Shown here piece by piece: positions 37,201 to 49,139 of a stretch of 64,000 nt of DNA. The stretch is taken from assembly GCA_036417435.1 (NCBI GenBank), contig CM070901.1, forward strand, positions 63,856,501 to 63,920,500, read 5' to 3'. Each line of letters starts with the position of its first letter. Positions within the stretch are counted from its first letter, which is position 1. Source of the stretch: Inia geoffrensis (Eukaryota > Chordata > Mammalia > Artiodactyla > Iniidae). The position numbers were made by a program, and so were the translations under genes. Under the pieces are notes generated by a model. That model made no database searches and was not told the DNA's origin. It saw only the letters and a program-made list of their open reading frames with translations.

Positions 37201-39524
37201 TTCATTAAATTTTCATTTCCTCTTCCCTCCTGAATGGCTCAGTGAATTAAATCTATTCAATCTAATTAGATGAACCCCCTCCCCGGAAAAACTTACCGGG
37301 TGGTAAACACCTCCGACAGCTAGAAAAAATAAGAAGGGAGGGTACACTTCCAACCTGGAATAGAGAAAAAAAAAAGTTTTTTTTTTTTTTCCTTTTAAGT
37401 GCTCTATATGTCTACGTAAAACTAAACCCTTTACATTCTTACTTGCCAAGTTAGAAACTTGAGAATAAAAATAAACATTGACCAGAGGCGGAAGGCCTGA
37501 CCACTAAGATCCACCTTATTTTGCTTTGCTTGGGATTAGATTAGAGGTAACTCAGAACACAGTGAGTCAAAGACCTCAAATCTAACTAACTGATGAGGCG
37601 AATTAGAGTAGATTTCCTTGCAGAGCTCAAAGCCTCTCACCCACTAGGCTGAGAGATTCAGTATCAGTTTAGAGTGAACTTGCTGCAAATACTGCAGAAG
37701 AGTAATGCGGCATTAAATTCATATTTGAAAAGGGCATTGGGGGAGGGATGAAGTGGGAGTTTGGGTTTAGCAGATGTAAGCTATTATATATAGAATGGAT
37801 AAACAACAAGGTCCTACTGTATAGCACAGGGAACTATATTCAATATCCTGTAATAAACTATAATGGAAAAGAATATCAAAAAAGAATATATATATTTATA
37901 ACTGAATCATTTGGCTGTACAGCAGAAATTAACAACATTGTAAATCAATTTTACTTCAATTAAAAATAAAAGAAATGGAAGAAAAAAAGAAAAGGTTATC
38001 TAGAATCCCACCATCCTAACAACTCTTAATTTTGCTTAATATTTAATCTGTTCACTTATACATTTTTAATGATACTTTTAATGAGTATTCATGATCATCA
38101 TCGTTGCTACTACTCAGCAAACAGAGTACCAAGGGTTGAGGTGTTGTACAGAAAACACCCGCTCTGCAGATGTCTTGGGGGCCGGGCAGGGCCAGCACTC
38201 ACGTGTTCTGGTGGGCCCGCTGAATGCAGTTGAAGAGGTGTCCGTTTTCAGGGTCAGTGCTATACATTGTAGGATACTGTTAAAACAAAGTGTGTGTGAT
38301 CAAATGGTCAAGTGTAGCATTCAGTGTTGAGAGTTAAAATCAACCTTAAAGATAATGTATCCCAAAGCATCTTCTGCCATAACCTTGGTAAGATGATCAT
38401 TCAATTTCTGCTTACATGCATGTGGTGACAGAGGTCTCGTTCTCAGAGGCAGGTTCAATCTGTGTCTATTAATATCCAGTGATGAGAATATATGTCTGTT
38501 GCCATTCAAGGGATAGAGGCAGCTTGTGCCAAATTCAGGGTTTTTGTTGACGTTATGCCATCACTGGTGGCTTTGGGATGTATTACAAGGATGCCACTGG
38601 GAAATAGCTCCTTCCCAAGAGTCAGCAAATACCACATCCTTTTAAGGTTTCCCTTAATGCGGGAACAGAAACTGAGTGTGTGAGAGTTTCAATGTGTCCA
38701 TCAAAATAATAAACTTGACATGAAAGCTTTAAAAGGAGCTCTAATTAGAAATTGCTCAAAAGAAGTAGACATTTAAAATTGCTCACCAGGGACAGCTTCA
38801 GTAATGATCCCTTCTAGATCAGCTAGAGCTAAAGGAAGCATTCAGTAGACATCCTCCCTATGTCTGATGTCCAAACACAGGCTAACTCAGCACCATGTGC
38901 TTCGTTTCTACTTGGGAAACAGGAAAGTCACCAGAAGACATCATTTTAAAGTGGCACACCAGGAAACAACTGCTATTTAACCCCCTCCAACCCCCGTTTT
39001 TTTTTTTTTTTTTGGCCTCGCTGTGCAGCTTGTGGGATCTTAGTTCCCTAAACAGGGATCGAACGTGGGTCCTTGGCGGTGAAAACGCAGAGTCCTAACC
39101 ACTGGACAGCCCGGGAATTTCCTATTTAACCCCCTTTAGAAAATAACTGTCTTCCTAGCAAAGAGCGCCAGCCAAAAGCACACCTGGTCTTTTTACAGAA
39201 GAGACAAAGGTAAAACAAGATGGAAATGACTCTCCAGGAGGGCCCCATATTTCTTGGCTTCCTCCTGCCAGACAGGGGCAGAATTTCTAATAGGAACAGG
39301 CCGGAAACTGCCACCGCTGACCACTAGCACCTCACCTTTCCCTCCACAACTGAAAACAAGTTCGTGCCGCGACGAACCCACAGAGGCACCGCTGTGTTCC
39401 CACTCACCTCCACTTTGTACTTCTTGCGGGCCTTGGAAACATTGATGGCTAGATGAGTTACCATTAGGAAGCTGGCAGCACCAGTTAGAATCACGAACCC
39501 ATATTCCTTAGAGAGGACGGCCAT
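34133..39524 (-). CDS. MGST3: Microsomal glutathione S-transferase 3 (spliced, complete)
   Basis: MAPEG-family integral membrane protein of the endoplasmic reticulum and outer mitochondrial membrane. It has glutathione transferase and glutathione-dependent peroxidase activity towards lipid hydroperoxides and, in the family, can conjugate leukotriene A4. Five coding exons (39524-39408, 38276-38203, 37354-37297, 35047-34975, 34269-34133) join to 459 nt, 152 residues plus TAG, the usual family length. Four membrane spans are visible: about residues 9-30, 65-82, 87-104 and 116-138. The MAPEG loop ENGHLFNCIQRAHQNTLE (about 50-66) is intact. All introns are GT-AG. The C-terminus reads SSGCKSCH, unlike human GSGPKCCH. 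It converges on ALDH9A1. The start follows seven untranslated bases in the exon and is the family start (MAVLSKEYGF). Confidence 0.97.
34597..34810 (+). repeat. MIR
   Basis: The order gcctgggtttgaatcctggc, agctctgtgacctagagtct and ctcagtttcctcatctataa, then ttgttgtaaggctaaat, is the MIR core and 3' end. In an MGST3 intron. Confidence 0.85.
34975..35047 (-). CDS. MGST3: MGST3 exon 5 (residues 84-107 and first base of Glu108)
   Basis: 73 bp. The acceptor is attttag|CATGTGG and the donor CAGGAG|gtaagg. It encodes HVVSGLGLAWIVGRVLYAYG, then YYTG: the third span with the family Arg and Tyr residues. Human starts RIASGLG. Confidence 0.95.
35048..36470 (-). other. MGST3: MGST3 intron 4, unique stretch
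   Basis: Moderately GC-rich around 35250-35720. No repeat or extra exon that I can support. Confidence 0.5.
36480..36965 (+). repeat. LINE-2 3' end (GC-rich copy)
   Basis: The run ctcctcctgactgccccact, actccctttccaccatccct, gagtcagctccatgaaacca and gtgtccaggaaatgttcatt follows the L2 3' order. Diverged, non-coding. Confidence 0.6.
36975..37190 (+). repeat. MIR
   Basis: Contains gagacctgggttcaaattct, agctatttgatcttgagaaa and aggtttctccttatctgtaa, the MIR core in order. Confidence 0.75.
37297..37354 (-). CDS. MGST3: MGST3 exon 4 (end of Thr64, residues 65-83)
   Basis: 58 bp. The acceptor is tattccag|GTTGG and the donor CACCCG|gtaagt. It encodes LEVYPPFLFFLAVGGVYHP, the second membrane span, identical to human here. 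Confidence 0.96.
37738..37985 (+). mobile_element. 5'-truncated L1 3' end in MGST3 intron
   Basis: Close to the 3' end of the L1 at 31.9-32.2 kb (aacaacaaggtcctactgta, cattgtaaatcaattttact), ending in an A-rich tail. In intron 3 of MGST3. Confidence 0.88.
38203..38276 (-). CDS. MGST3: MGST3 exon 3 (residues 40-63 and part of Thr64)
   Basis: 74 bp. The acceptor is ttaacag|TATCC and the donor CAGAACAC|gtgagt. It encodes YPTMYSTDPENGHLFNCIQR, then AHQN, the conserved MAPEG loop that helps bind glutathione. Human has Ile where this copy has Thr and Leu. Confidence 0.96.
38510..38972 (-). other. MGST3: MGST3 intron 2, unassigned
   Basis: No exon, RNA or repeat recognised. Confidence 0.45.
38987..39121 (-). 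mobile_element. Short tRNA-derived SINE
   Basis: Antisense SINE (T-run, then ggatcttagttccctaaaca to gggaatttc). Exact duplication CTATTTAACCCCCT at 38973-38986 and 39122-39135. About 290 bases downstream of the MGST3 exon 2 donor. Confidence 0.92.
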
Positions 39525-39531
39525 CCTGACT
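39408..39531 (-). CDS. MGST3: MGST3 exon 2 (start codon, residues 1-39)
   Basis: On the - strand the acceptor is ttcccacag|AGTCAGG, with ATG at 39524-39522. It encodes MAVLSKEYGFVILTGAASFL, then the first membrane span and the basic KARKKYKVE. The donor is GTGGAG|gtgagt. It carries seven bases of 5' UTR. Confidence 0.96.
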
Positions 39532-39941
39532 CTGTGGGAAAGAGAAGACATTAGGCCGCCACCTGGCACTGTGGGCTCCAAGCTGCAGGAGGCCTCAAGA
39601 GTGGGATGCTTTGTTACCAGCAAACACATCCCTACAGATCAAAAAGAAGTGTGAGTGATCTGGTGGTTCTAAGAGGTAGAGATATTACTGTATACCGATA
39701 TTACTGTATACCACCCAACAGAATTAAAAAATGATTCAAGTCTGCAATATACACACAGAAAAGTTCACTATCACATTGTATATTCTCTTTTGTGCCTGAG
39801 TTCCTTTGATCAACATCGCATGTATGAGATTTATCTAAACCACTGCAGTAGTCATTGCTATTGGATGGTCTGGCCCCTAAGAACCACAATTTAAAAAAAT
39901 ATTTAGCAAGGCAAAATGCTAGAAGATATACTAAGTTACAG

Positions 39942-40012
39942 AGAGAGAGAGACACACAGAGAGAGAGAGAGAAAGAGAAAGAAAGAGAGAGAAAGAAAGA
40001 GAAAGAGAGAAA
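39942..40012. repeat. Polypurine (GA/GAAA)n tract
   Basis: About 70 bases almost entirely of G and A on the + strand, interrupted once by gacacacaga. It lies some 400 bases into MGST3 intron 1. Confidence 0.93.
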
Positions 40013-40785
40013 CAGGATATAGTCAGTCAGTACACAGTGGTTCCAAGTTTTTCGCTTGTATGTCTGTTGGCATTGGAGACACTCAGGGCAGGAACCCTAG
40101 GGCCTCCCTTGGATCCTGAGTCACGTGCTGGTACAGCAGCAGAAATATCACACTGGTAGGGAAGGGATCAGTTATAGCTGTTTGAAAGCCAGAGCAAGGC
40201 TCTGGGCAGCTCTTGGAGAACCCAGATTCATCAAATTAACACTTCGAAACTAACCCCATGATGTGTTCTAGTGTCTGCAATGCAGCTTATTTTGAAATGC
40301 ATCAAAAAATGATGATGCAAGCTAATATAGCAAAATATTAATGCTAGAACCTGGGTGGTAGCTATATGGATGTTCACTATACAATTCTTCCAACTTTTCT
40401 GCATGTTTGAAAAATTTCATATGAAATGTTTGGAGAAAAAGCTCATCTCAGCATTTTTCAGTGTTCAGCAATTTCAGCTCTTTTAGCTCTTGTCCTGCTC
40501 CAGGAGGAAAGAAGAAAGAAGGAAAGAAACAGACTAGAGATCAAGGACAGGAAAACCTGCTGGGTGGGAAGAAGCCCTAATAAATTCAGAGTAAGTTAGT
40601 GCTGCCCTCCAGTCTCTCTGAGCATTGATCACCAGATGTCTGAAGGGTCAGAGCACGGCAGGACACAGAGAAATAGCTACAATGCTTCCAGAGATCCTTA
40701 GCTGCTGTCCCATCACATGCATGGCTGCCACAGGCCAACAGCTCCTGTGTGTATTTCTGTCTTCAGTTAAAAATTTCCATCCCTG

Positions 40786-40903
40786 GGAATTCCCTGGTGG
40801 TCCAGTAGTTAGGACTCCACGATCCCACTGCAGGGGACACAGGTTCGATCCCTGGTCGGGGAACTAAGATCCCGCATGCCACATGGCGTGGCCAAAGAAA
40901 AAA
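40786..40903 (+). mobile_element. Short tRNA-derived SINE
   Basis: Sense SINE (ggaattccctggtggtccag to gcgtggccaaagaaaa). Duplication AAATTTCCATCCCTG at 40771-40785 and AAATTTCCACCCCTG at 40904-40918. Confidence 0.92.
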
Positions 40904-41009
40904 AAATTTCCACCCCTGAAAACTGTTTGGCTGCCATCTCTCCTGAAAGCCTGGGAAGGTTACCCTGCTCCAAAATGTTTTAGCCATCCTCACAAACAAC
41001 CCAACAAGA

Positions 41010-42000
41010 TGCTAATATCCCTATTTTCCAAAGAGCACCCAGAGGTTAAGTAATATTCCCAAGGTCTAAAAGAGAAAGTATCCGATTTGGGATTCAAATT
41101 TAGGTTCCAATTCAGTTCCAATGTCCCCTTTCAATCCCACTTGATAATTTAGAGCTGAACTGACATTGGGATCACAGAATCTTTCTCAGTGTGGAATTTG
41201 GGGCCAGCAAACAGCTCAGTTCTTTAAAAGTAAGCTTCCCTTAGGTCTGCAAAATAACATTTGGAACCAAAATCCTAAAATCTGCCCATCCCCAACCATG
41301 TTTCACAATAATTCCCGTTAGTTTCCCCTGCTATATTCTTTCTTTACCTGGAGCTGCTTGTGGAGGGGTACCCAGCATCCCCTCCTCCAGGACAGGGGAC
41401 ACACACACACACTGGAAAGGGCCATCCCCAGGACTCAACATGGGAATCACCTCCAGGTCAGCCTCTCCTGGGCCATCTTGTGTGGCTGCGGAGTGCAAGG
41501 AGTCTTTGGCTGCCTTCCAAGCTTCCCTGCCCTCATTCTCTTTTAGAATTAGTCCTTTCCAGAGTTTAGAAGATCAGCTTGGGGAGGAAGCTTTGGTAGT
41601 AGTTATTAAAACAAAAATATGGGGTGAATACTGAACACCTCTTTGAAAATAAATAAATATGACTACCTGATATCCCTGGAGTTCAACCCATCTGGGCCAA
41701 ACAGGCCACTGAAAATGGAGCTATCTCTAACTTTGTCAAAAGTTGCCTGTTTAAGAATGATACAATTAAGCATATCTGGTTTAGGTCAAAGTGTGCAAGT
41801 TGAAAGCCTGTTCAGACCTCACCTTTAGACAGGAGGCTAGGCTCTCACGCAGCCTGGGGTCACCTTGTGTTGGTGCAGACTTTTCAGCTCATTTTTCATC
41901 TCCCCGCAAATCCCATAAGCTCCATTTTACAGAAAAGGAAATGGAGGCTCAGGTAGAGAGATGAGGGCAGAGCTAAGACCAGAACAGGTTTTAGAATTCT
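41010..42000. repeat. MIR fragments and unique sequence, MGST3 intron 1
   Basis: MIR-type wording at about 41030-41075 (gaggttaagtaatattccca) and 41880-41990 (ccattttacagaaaaggaaa). The rest is unassigned. Confidence 0.5.
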
Positions 42001-42561
42001 TCCCCAGATACTCCAGCTAGCCCAGGCAAAACATTAGAATTCGGTGGCTCGGTCACTGGCCTCTGTTTTTCTGGCCTGTAAGGATTTGGGTAGGAGAAGC
42101 TAGGTGGCAGGACAGAGAAGTATCTTTTGAGTAGATGTTTCTGTCGCAGGCAATGAACACTCAGAAAGGCAACCGCTCCAAAACCTGCAATTAGAAATTA
42201 ATGTTTACTACTGACCTCCTCTTCCAAAGTATAAACGCAACCTGGGAGGTTACACTCTTAGGCAGTCACACCCTAGTGAAAGTGACTCTCTTGACACTTT
42301 GCTATGGTGATAGGTACTGAGGGGAAAAGAATCTAGGTGAGGGCAAGCAGAGCCAGGAACAAGACCTTTGAAGGACAGAGAATTTACAGTAAGGGAGACC
42401 CAGAGTCTGATGCTAAAGTGGGTAGGTGCAAAGGACAGTGTAATCGGTCAGGAAACAGTGAGCGTACTAGGGGCGGGAGGAGAGAGGCGGCCCTCCCCAA
42501 GGCTCTCCCTGCAGGAGCCCTGGACACACCTGCATAGGTGCCGGAGCCAAGCCTGTTCAGC

Positions 42562-42594
42562 GCCCCCCCCCCCCCCACACACACACCTCCTTGC
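42562..42594. repeat. Poly-C then (AC)n
   Basis: About 15 consecutive C followed by five AC units, on the + strand in MGST3 intron 1. Confidence 0.93.
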
Positions 42595-43639
42595 ACTTTC
42601 ACCACATGAGGAGCCCTGCTTCACAGGCCATTGTAGCCAGCACTTCCCAGCTGGTGTGATCAGGGCTAGAACAGAGAGAGCAGCCAATTGCATCAGATAC
42701 TAAGCTCCCGTGAGGGAGGGACCGTGTGTGTCCGGCATCCCCTGTGCCAAGCACAAAGCGTGTGGTTATAAAGCTGTGGAATAAATGAAGCAAGCTGTAA
42801 GTCCAGGTAGCTTTCAGAATGCCTCCTCCGCTCTGCACAGTGCCTGGCATAAAGTGTGTGCCTAACCCATGTCAGTTTCCTTTTTCCCTCTCAAAGCATC
42901 TACTGAAACAATGGAAGCAACTGGATGTATGAATTCCTGGAGAAAGAGGAGATCAGAACACAGAGAAAAGCTCTGTCGCTACAGTTGCTGAAAACATAAA
43001 TCCAGTAGGGACTGCAAAACGCTTAAGTCTTGTCCTTTAAGGAAAGAATCAGTTTAATTCACTTAGGGTTCAAAAAAAACTTCGTCATTTGCTGAATTCT
43101 TATTTTCTGAGGAATCCAGGGCAAAGAGATGCACGCTCCCACCCCGTCGTGGGTGCGGGTGCGTACACTGGCGAAAGGGGAGGCACCTCCGCTCACAGCA
43201 GCCACGTTCCAGGCAGCTCCAGCCACGCCCGAGGTTGGGCCAGTCCCGCAGCTAGCTGATAGCTTCCAGGGCACAGGCTTGAGAAGCTGATACGTGCAAC
43301 ACAACCTCTTTCTGACATGAGCACGCATTCGGACTGCACACTATAGTTTGTTGATTACATACCTGCTCTGTGTCACTGGCAACCCCTATATCCACCCAAC
43401 AAGATAAGGTTCTTGGGGGTGGGAACTCTGCCCTAGACTTTGCCTTCTACATGGTGATAGACACACAGCATGCAGTCCAGCGGTCCTTTTGGAGCTGAAC
43501 TTTCATGACTGGTATACATTACTTTGTAACTCGGTTGTATAACAGCACTTGTTAATTATCACGCAGTTTCCGAGGTTAGTCGCACAGCAGCTGTAAAGAT
43601 TAAAATTTATGATTTGTACAAATAAAAATTAATTTAGTT

Positions 43640-44160
43640 ACTTGGTAGTATTACACGCTGCTGGGAGAAGTGTAAAACAGAACCCGCTGGAGAACAGCCT
43701 GGCGGCAGGCAATATGCTTTACATTGTTCATAACCTTTTGCTCATTAATTCTACTGGGAATCTATCCTGGGGTAATAATCAGGAAGGCAAACAGATTTGG
43801 TTCAAAGACATTCACTTCAGCACTATTTATAACAGCAAAAACAGAAATGGTATAGATGTCCAAATAAAGAGGACTAATTAAATAAATAATATATCTGTAA
43901 AACAGAATAGTATATAACCATTAAAAATGGTGAAACATTAAAGATGGTGAAACAGACTTAATATACAGCATGTTAAATTAAAAAAAGAAAACAAAAAGAG
44001 TATATCTAGTTTTCTCAATAATAGAAAAAAATTAAAGAAGAAAATATCAAAATCATAAGCATAGCTATTTCCAGATGGCTGAATTATAGATTTTCCTTTG
44101 TACCTTTCTATAATGTGCAAAATGAGCAAATATATACCAAAAAAGTTATGTAAAATAATG
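43640..44160 (+). repeat. Old L1/HAL1-type fragment
   Basis: The wording cattcacttcagcactattt, ataacagcaaaaacagaaat and aacagaatagtatataacca matches the 3' part of old L1/HAL1 elements. It includes a short tandem aaatggtgaaacattaaag / gatggtgaaacag. Confidence 0.6.
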
Positions 44161-44289
44161 ACCTCACAATAATTAGTAATCGAGGAGACAGGAGGAATAG
44201 ACAGTATGTTACAAAGGAACCAAAGAATCGGACCTGATTTTTAGCTTGAATCCTGTCACTTATCCACTATGTGCAGTATAGAGACAGCC

Positions 44290-44545
44290 TTGCAGGTAAG
44301 GGGGTAGTTTCGGAATCACATTGTCTGGGTTTAGAACCTGGATCTCATATTCCTAGCTGTGTGTCCTCGGGAAAAGTTACTCAACGTCTTTCAAGCATCC
44401 TTGGTTTCCTCACTTGTTAATTGGAGATAATCATGGCACCTACCCCACACCATATAGTTGTTGTAAAGATTAAATGGGGACACTGTCTCTAAACACCCAT
44501 CAGGATGCCTGTCACATAGTAAGGACTCAATAAATGTTATATATC
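44290..44545 (+). repeat. MIR
   Basis: Core and 3' end in order: cattgtctgggtttagaacc, cttggtttcctcacttgtta, ttgttgtaaagattaaatgg, aaggactcaataaatg. Confidence 0.8.
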
Positions 44546-44879
44546 AGGTTATACTATGTGTGCTAATGTTCTGTTAACTGTCTTTGCCCTGATTCAGTGA
44601 TAAAAGCGGATGTTTGGATACATCATGATGAGATACATTTAAGAATTTATAATTTAGAATTATCATTTTAAAATAGCAAACAAAGCTTAGAACTACATAT
44701 ATTCCCCTCCTTTTTGAACTCTTAATAGCCAGCCATGTTATAATCTATTATCTGAAGGGCAGGAGTATTCAGAAGGAAGCAGGCTTCTAGTACAGACTAT
44801 GGAAATCAGCAAACTGCAGTCATGCAAACCCTCCCTGTAGCCAGACATGCTTATCCCCGCATGGGGCTGAGCATCCGTT

Positions 44880-45020
44880 CATTTACTTGTTCAAGTTTAT
44901 TGAGTGCCTACGATGTGCGACTCAGTGGGCCCATGCTGGGGATGAGGTGAACAAGCCAGACTTTGGTTCCTGCCCTCAGGAAGCTCATGTTTTACTGGGG
45001 GAAGCAGGCAAATAAGTAAA
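44880..45020. repeat. Ancient repeat fragment
   Basis: The phrase tttattgagtgcctacgatg and then caggaagctcatgttttact are seen in widely dispersed L2/MIR-age repeats. Family not fixed. Confidence 0.45.
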
Positions 45021-45329
45021 CAAATACCCAATTCTAGATTTTTCCTTCATACCAACAATCAGAAACCGTGTACAAACCCCACCGCCCACAAAAATGAAAC
45101 TAAAAGCGTTGGGGAAAGGCAGAGATAGGACAGAAGTGTTTCTGTTCTGTCTTCACTTATTAGTAACTACAGAGGTATATGTTCCTAGTTAACTGTTTCC
45201 TGGCAGTCTTGAGTCAAAATAGTTCAGTTGAGAGAACATTAAGTTGAAGGTTTAAAAGGAATTAGTTTTTCTTTTTATTTAGAAAATTCGTGTCACTTAT
45301 TTAATAATAGAGGGCCTTTTGGGAACGTT

Positions 45330-45541
45330 TTGTTTGTTTGTTTGTTTTGCGGTACGCGAGCCTCTCACTGCTGCGGCCTCTCCCATTGCGCAGCACACGC
45401 TCCGGATGCGCAGGCTCAGTGGCCATGGCTCACGGGCCCAGCCGCTCCGCGGCCTGCGGGATCTTCCTGGACCAGGGCACGAACCCGTGTCCCCTGCATT
45501 GGCAGGCAGGCTCTCAACCACTGCGCCACCAGGGAAGCCCC
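45330..45541 (-). mobile_element. CHR-2-like SINE with (TTTG)n tail
   Basis: Antisense CHR-2 copy (gcggtacgcgagcctctcac to gccaccagggaagcccc). The tail has become a (TTTG)n run at 45331-45347. Clear target-site duplications were not found. Confidence 0.9.
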
Positions 45542-46238
45542 CCAGTGGATTTTTAAAAAGCTACAAGGCACCATTGTAAAGTCTTACTTTAGGAGTGATC
45601 AAGCTTGGACTTAAAATGAGGCAGTGTTGGTCTCACCCCTAGAAGATATGCTCTATTACAGTGCCTGAGTTAGCAACATGGAGTTTCATTATGATATTTG
45701 GCTAAGGTACTCTCCTACAGGAATGTGACTGACAGATTCACCTGGAAGCCTAACTACTCCAGCGCTTATACTTCGCTCAACCTTTCCTCCAATTCTTGCT
45801 TCTGCCACCACTTGCCTTACCTCACTGGGGCAGGGGTCCCTTCAGTTACAAAAGGGTTGCTTGGAGAACTTCCTGAACTACAATCAAAGGAATACTCCTG
45901 GGGTATAGCTCTCCTTCACTTATTTACTCCACTCCATCTTAGCTGCCAATAGAAATTCCCCAGGGCACAATCAACACTGCACAAATGGAACAAAAGGTAG
46001 GCTTTATCATTTGGGCACTGGCCTCAAATAATTTATGACTTCTGAGCCATGAAGTTACAACTTACCTTCTCCTAAATGAAAATCAATCAAATGTCTTAAG
46101 GAAGAGAGGATTTCAACTTTCAGCTCTCTCTTTGCCCTCAAACAAATAAAAAGCAGTGTGGACAATGGTAACACTTACTTCCATTTGCAAGATTGCAAGA
46201 TTGCTCCCCTCCAACTGTACTGCAACTTCTCAGCAGTC

Positions 46239-46262
46239 TTTTTTTTTTTTTTTTTTTTTTTT
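46239..46262. repeat. Poly-T tract
   Basis: About 24 T on the + strand in MGST3 intron 1. No element body could be tied to it. A similar tract lies at 49610-49633. Confidence 0.8.
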
Positions 46263-46396
46263 AATGCATCAGGAATGGGACAATGCTAAAGCACTTATAG
46301 ACTGACTTGGAGCCATTCCCCAATGTTTCTTTAAAATACTTATTTGGCTGCCTGTATTATTAATCCAATCTTCCTTATATATGGTCCTTTATTTTA

Positions 46397-46747
46397 TTTT
46401 TAAAATTTAGTTATTTATTTATTTTTGACTGCGTTGGGTCTTCATTGCTGCGTGAAGCTTTCTCTAGTTGCGGCAAGCAGGTGCTACTCTCCCTTGCAGT
46501 GCACAGGCTTCTCATTGCGGTGGCTTCTCCTGTTGCAGAGCACGGGCTCTAGGTGTGCAGGCTTCAGTAGTTGTGCCACGTGGGCTCAGTAGTTGTGGCT
46601 CGCGGGGTCTAGAGCGCAGGCTCAGTAGTTGTGGCGCACGGGCTTAGTGGCTCCAGGGCATGTGGGATCTTCCCAGACAGGGCTGGAACGCGTGTCCCCC
46701 TGCATTGGCAGGCGGATTCTTAACCACTTTGCCACCAGGGAAGCCCC
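46397..46747 (-). mobile_element. CHR-1-like SINE
   Basis: Antisense long SINE. Exact duplication GGTCCTTTATTTTA at 46383-46396 and 46748-46761. Confidence 0.93.
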
Positions 46748-47020
46748 GGTCCTTTATTTTACATGGCATTTTCATGAGAATAATACAAGGATGGTAACTT
46801 AAAGGGCTTCATCTGATCACATCAAATGGACCTCCATGAGTTCCCAACACTAGGAGGTGGTTCCAAAAACTCTGAGGTTGTGCTAGAGGTCTACTCAGCC
46901 TGTACTCTTTTAATGAGGTAGCTGTCCAGCCTCGTTTCTGCCTCCAAATGTATCTACAAAGGAATGGTCCTCAAAATTATTTCTAGGCAAGGCAGCTGAG
47001 CCCACATAAAGCTACATGGA

Positions 47021-47139
47021 AGAGATATGGGAACATATGTATATGTATAACTGATTCACTTTGTTATAAAGCAGAAACTAACACACCATTGTAAAGCAAT
47101 TATACTCTAATAAAGATGTAAAAAAAAAAAAAAAAAAAC
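47021..47139 (+). mobile_element. Very short 5'-truncated L1
   Basis: 119 bases of cetacean L1 3' end (ataaagcagaaactaacaca, ctctaataaagatgtaaaa) with an A-tail of about 19. Duplication AAGCTACATGGA at 47009-47020 and AAGCTAAATGGA at 47140-47151. Different L1 3' end from that at 32 kb. Confidence 0.9.
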
Positions 47140-47358
47140 AAGCTAAATGGAGAAACTTGAGATCCTAGAGGCAAGCAGCACAAAAGTAATTCCCTGTTTC
47201 CATGATGGGAGAGAAAAAAAGGAGAGTCACAGAATTTCTTTGGGTCCATCCTACATTTTCAGAATGCCAGTCTGGTCACTTCTACAGTACACAGATGATA
47301 AAATCTGTTTGAGTGTCAAAGTTTCAAATGGCAGTGAGATTTTAAAGAGAGTACACGG

Positions 47359-47700
47359 GGGCTACCCGGGCGGCACAGTGGTTAAGAATCCACCTGCCAA
47401 TGCAGGGGACATGGGTTCGAGCCCTAGTCCAGGAAGATCCCACATGCCGCAGGGCAACTAAGCCCATGCGCCACAACTACTGAGCCTGCGCTCTAGAGCC
47501 CACGAGCCACAACTACCGAGGCCTGTGTGCCTGGAGCCCGTGGTCCACAACAAGAGAAGCCACCGCAACAAGAAGACCGCGCACCACAACGAAGAGTAGC
47601 CCCCACTCGCCGCAACTAGAGAAAGCCTGCACGCAGCAATGAAGACACAATGCAGCCAAAAATAAATAAATAAATTTATTTTAAAAAATTTAAAAAAAAT
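47359..47700 (+). mobile_element. CHR-1-like SINE
   Basis: Sense long SINE with an (AAAT)n tail. Duplication GAGTACACGG at 47349 and GAGTACATGG at 47701. Confidence 0.92.
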
Positions 47701-47710
47701 GAGTACATGG

Positions 47711-49130
47711 ACAGTTAAGAGAAGGAATAATAACCATGTGAAGAAAAATAACTATTCCCCACAATTGTTTTGCATATTCAGTAAATATCACTCCAAGGGC
47801 TAAAAATGAAAAGTTAGTTGAATAGGCAGGCCATTATTTGTCCAGCCTTGAATATTAACTCAAGTGAGGCAAACAGCAGAGGCAGGTAATAAAGTGGGTC
47901 TTTCCCGGTTCCTCATATTCTTTAATTCCTCATCAGTGTTGCTGGCAGAACACTTGGAAAGTGGAAGCACACTACAAGTTAGGGGGATGGAAGATCTGTC
48001 TTCTTAAGAGATAAATGTCCTATAAATTCAAATATATTCAATTTTATAGTTAAGTGGCCACAGCTTAGAATATAAAATATTCAAGTTCCACATGTCATTT
48101 TAATTCCAACACTCTCGTGAACTGTCAGTGCTGAGGACAACTACATGACTGCACTGGCTGAGAGCGGGAGCGGGGAGGGAAGGACCAGCTTGATGTTCAA
48201 GTCCAAGTGAAAGTTTCCTGGTTATGTGGGATGAGCCTGCACTGACACAAATAAACTTTGTTAAGGCCAAATAAGCAAATTACCTGCTCTTTTCTTCTCT
48301 AGAGTCTGACTTCTGTGAGAAAAGGCACTAGACACATATGCTTAACTGAATCTCCCCTGGGAAAAACTGGTAATTCAGCTCTTCAGGAATCTAAGAACAG
48401 TAGATTGTAAGACAGAACAAATCCTAGGTTCCCCTGTTTGTAGGATGACAAATTTTCCCAAACAGACTCTTGACCCAAAAGGCCCTATGGGCGAGGGTTC
48501 CTTGAAGTGCTGACCTAAGAGCCCTGAGCCATGCTGGACCATCTGGAACCCAGCCTCCAGGGAGGTGTGATCCCAGGGACAGGCTGCAGGATGTTTTCCA
48601 TAGTCTGAAGGCACCAATCTCAGAGGACAGGGAAGAGAATGGGGAGAAGTTATGGGATGCAGAAGAAAATAAAAATCTTGTAACCATTCATGCCAGGGAG
48701 CTGATCTGACAAAGTCAATGCAGGACAAAGCGTTTCACCTAAATGGAATGCTCACTTTAAGTCCACATCTACCACCTTCCTCAGTAGTGCCTTAGAATGA
48801 CTCCTTTCCTGATTTATCCCCTACTGAATGCTGGGTACCACGTGCAGTGCAGGGCTACAATGGTGAACAGACTGAGAAAGAAGGTCCTGACCTTCCAGAA
48901 TACAGAGTCAAATGGAGGAAGACAACTTAGGAGGATCATGAAACAGGAAGGTAACAGACTGAGCTAAGGGCTCTGAAGGATGTAACAGTGATGTGAGAGT
49001 GAGCACACAGGTAGAGAAAACAGCAAGTACACAGGCACGGAGACAGGAAAGGGGTTTACTTGCATAAGGATGAAAAGGAGACCAGTGGTGGCTGAAGGGT
49101 AGTGATATAACCTGGAGGAAGAGTGGTAGG
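47711..49130 (-). other. MGST3: MGST3 intron 1, unassigned
   Basis: Short ancient-repeat wording near 48820-48990. No gene or RNA was recognised. Confidence 0.45.
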
Positions 49131-49139
49131 AGAAATCAA

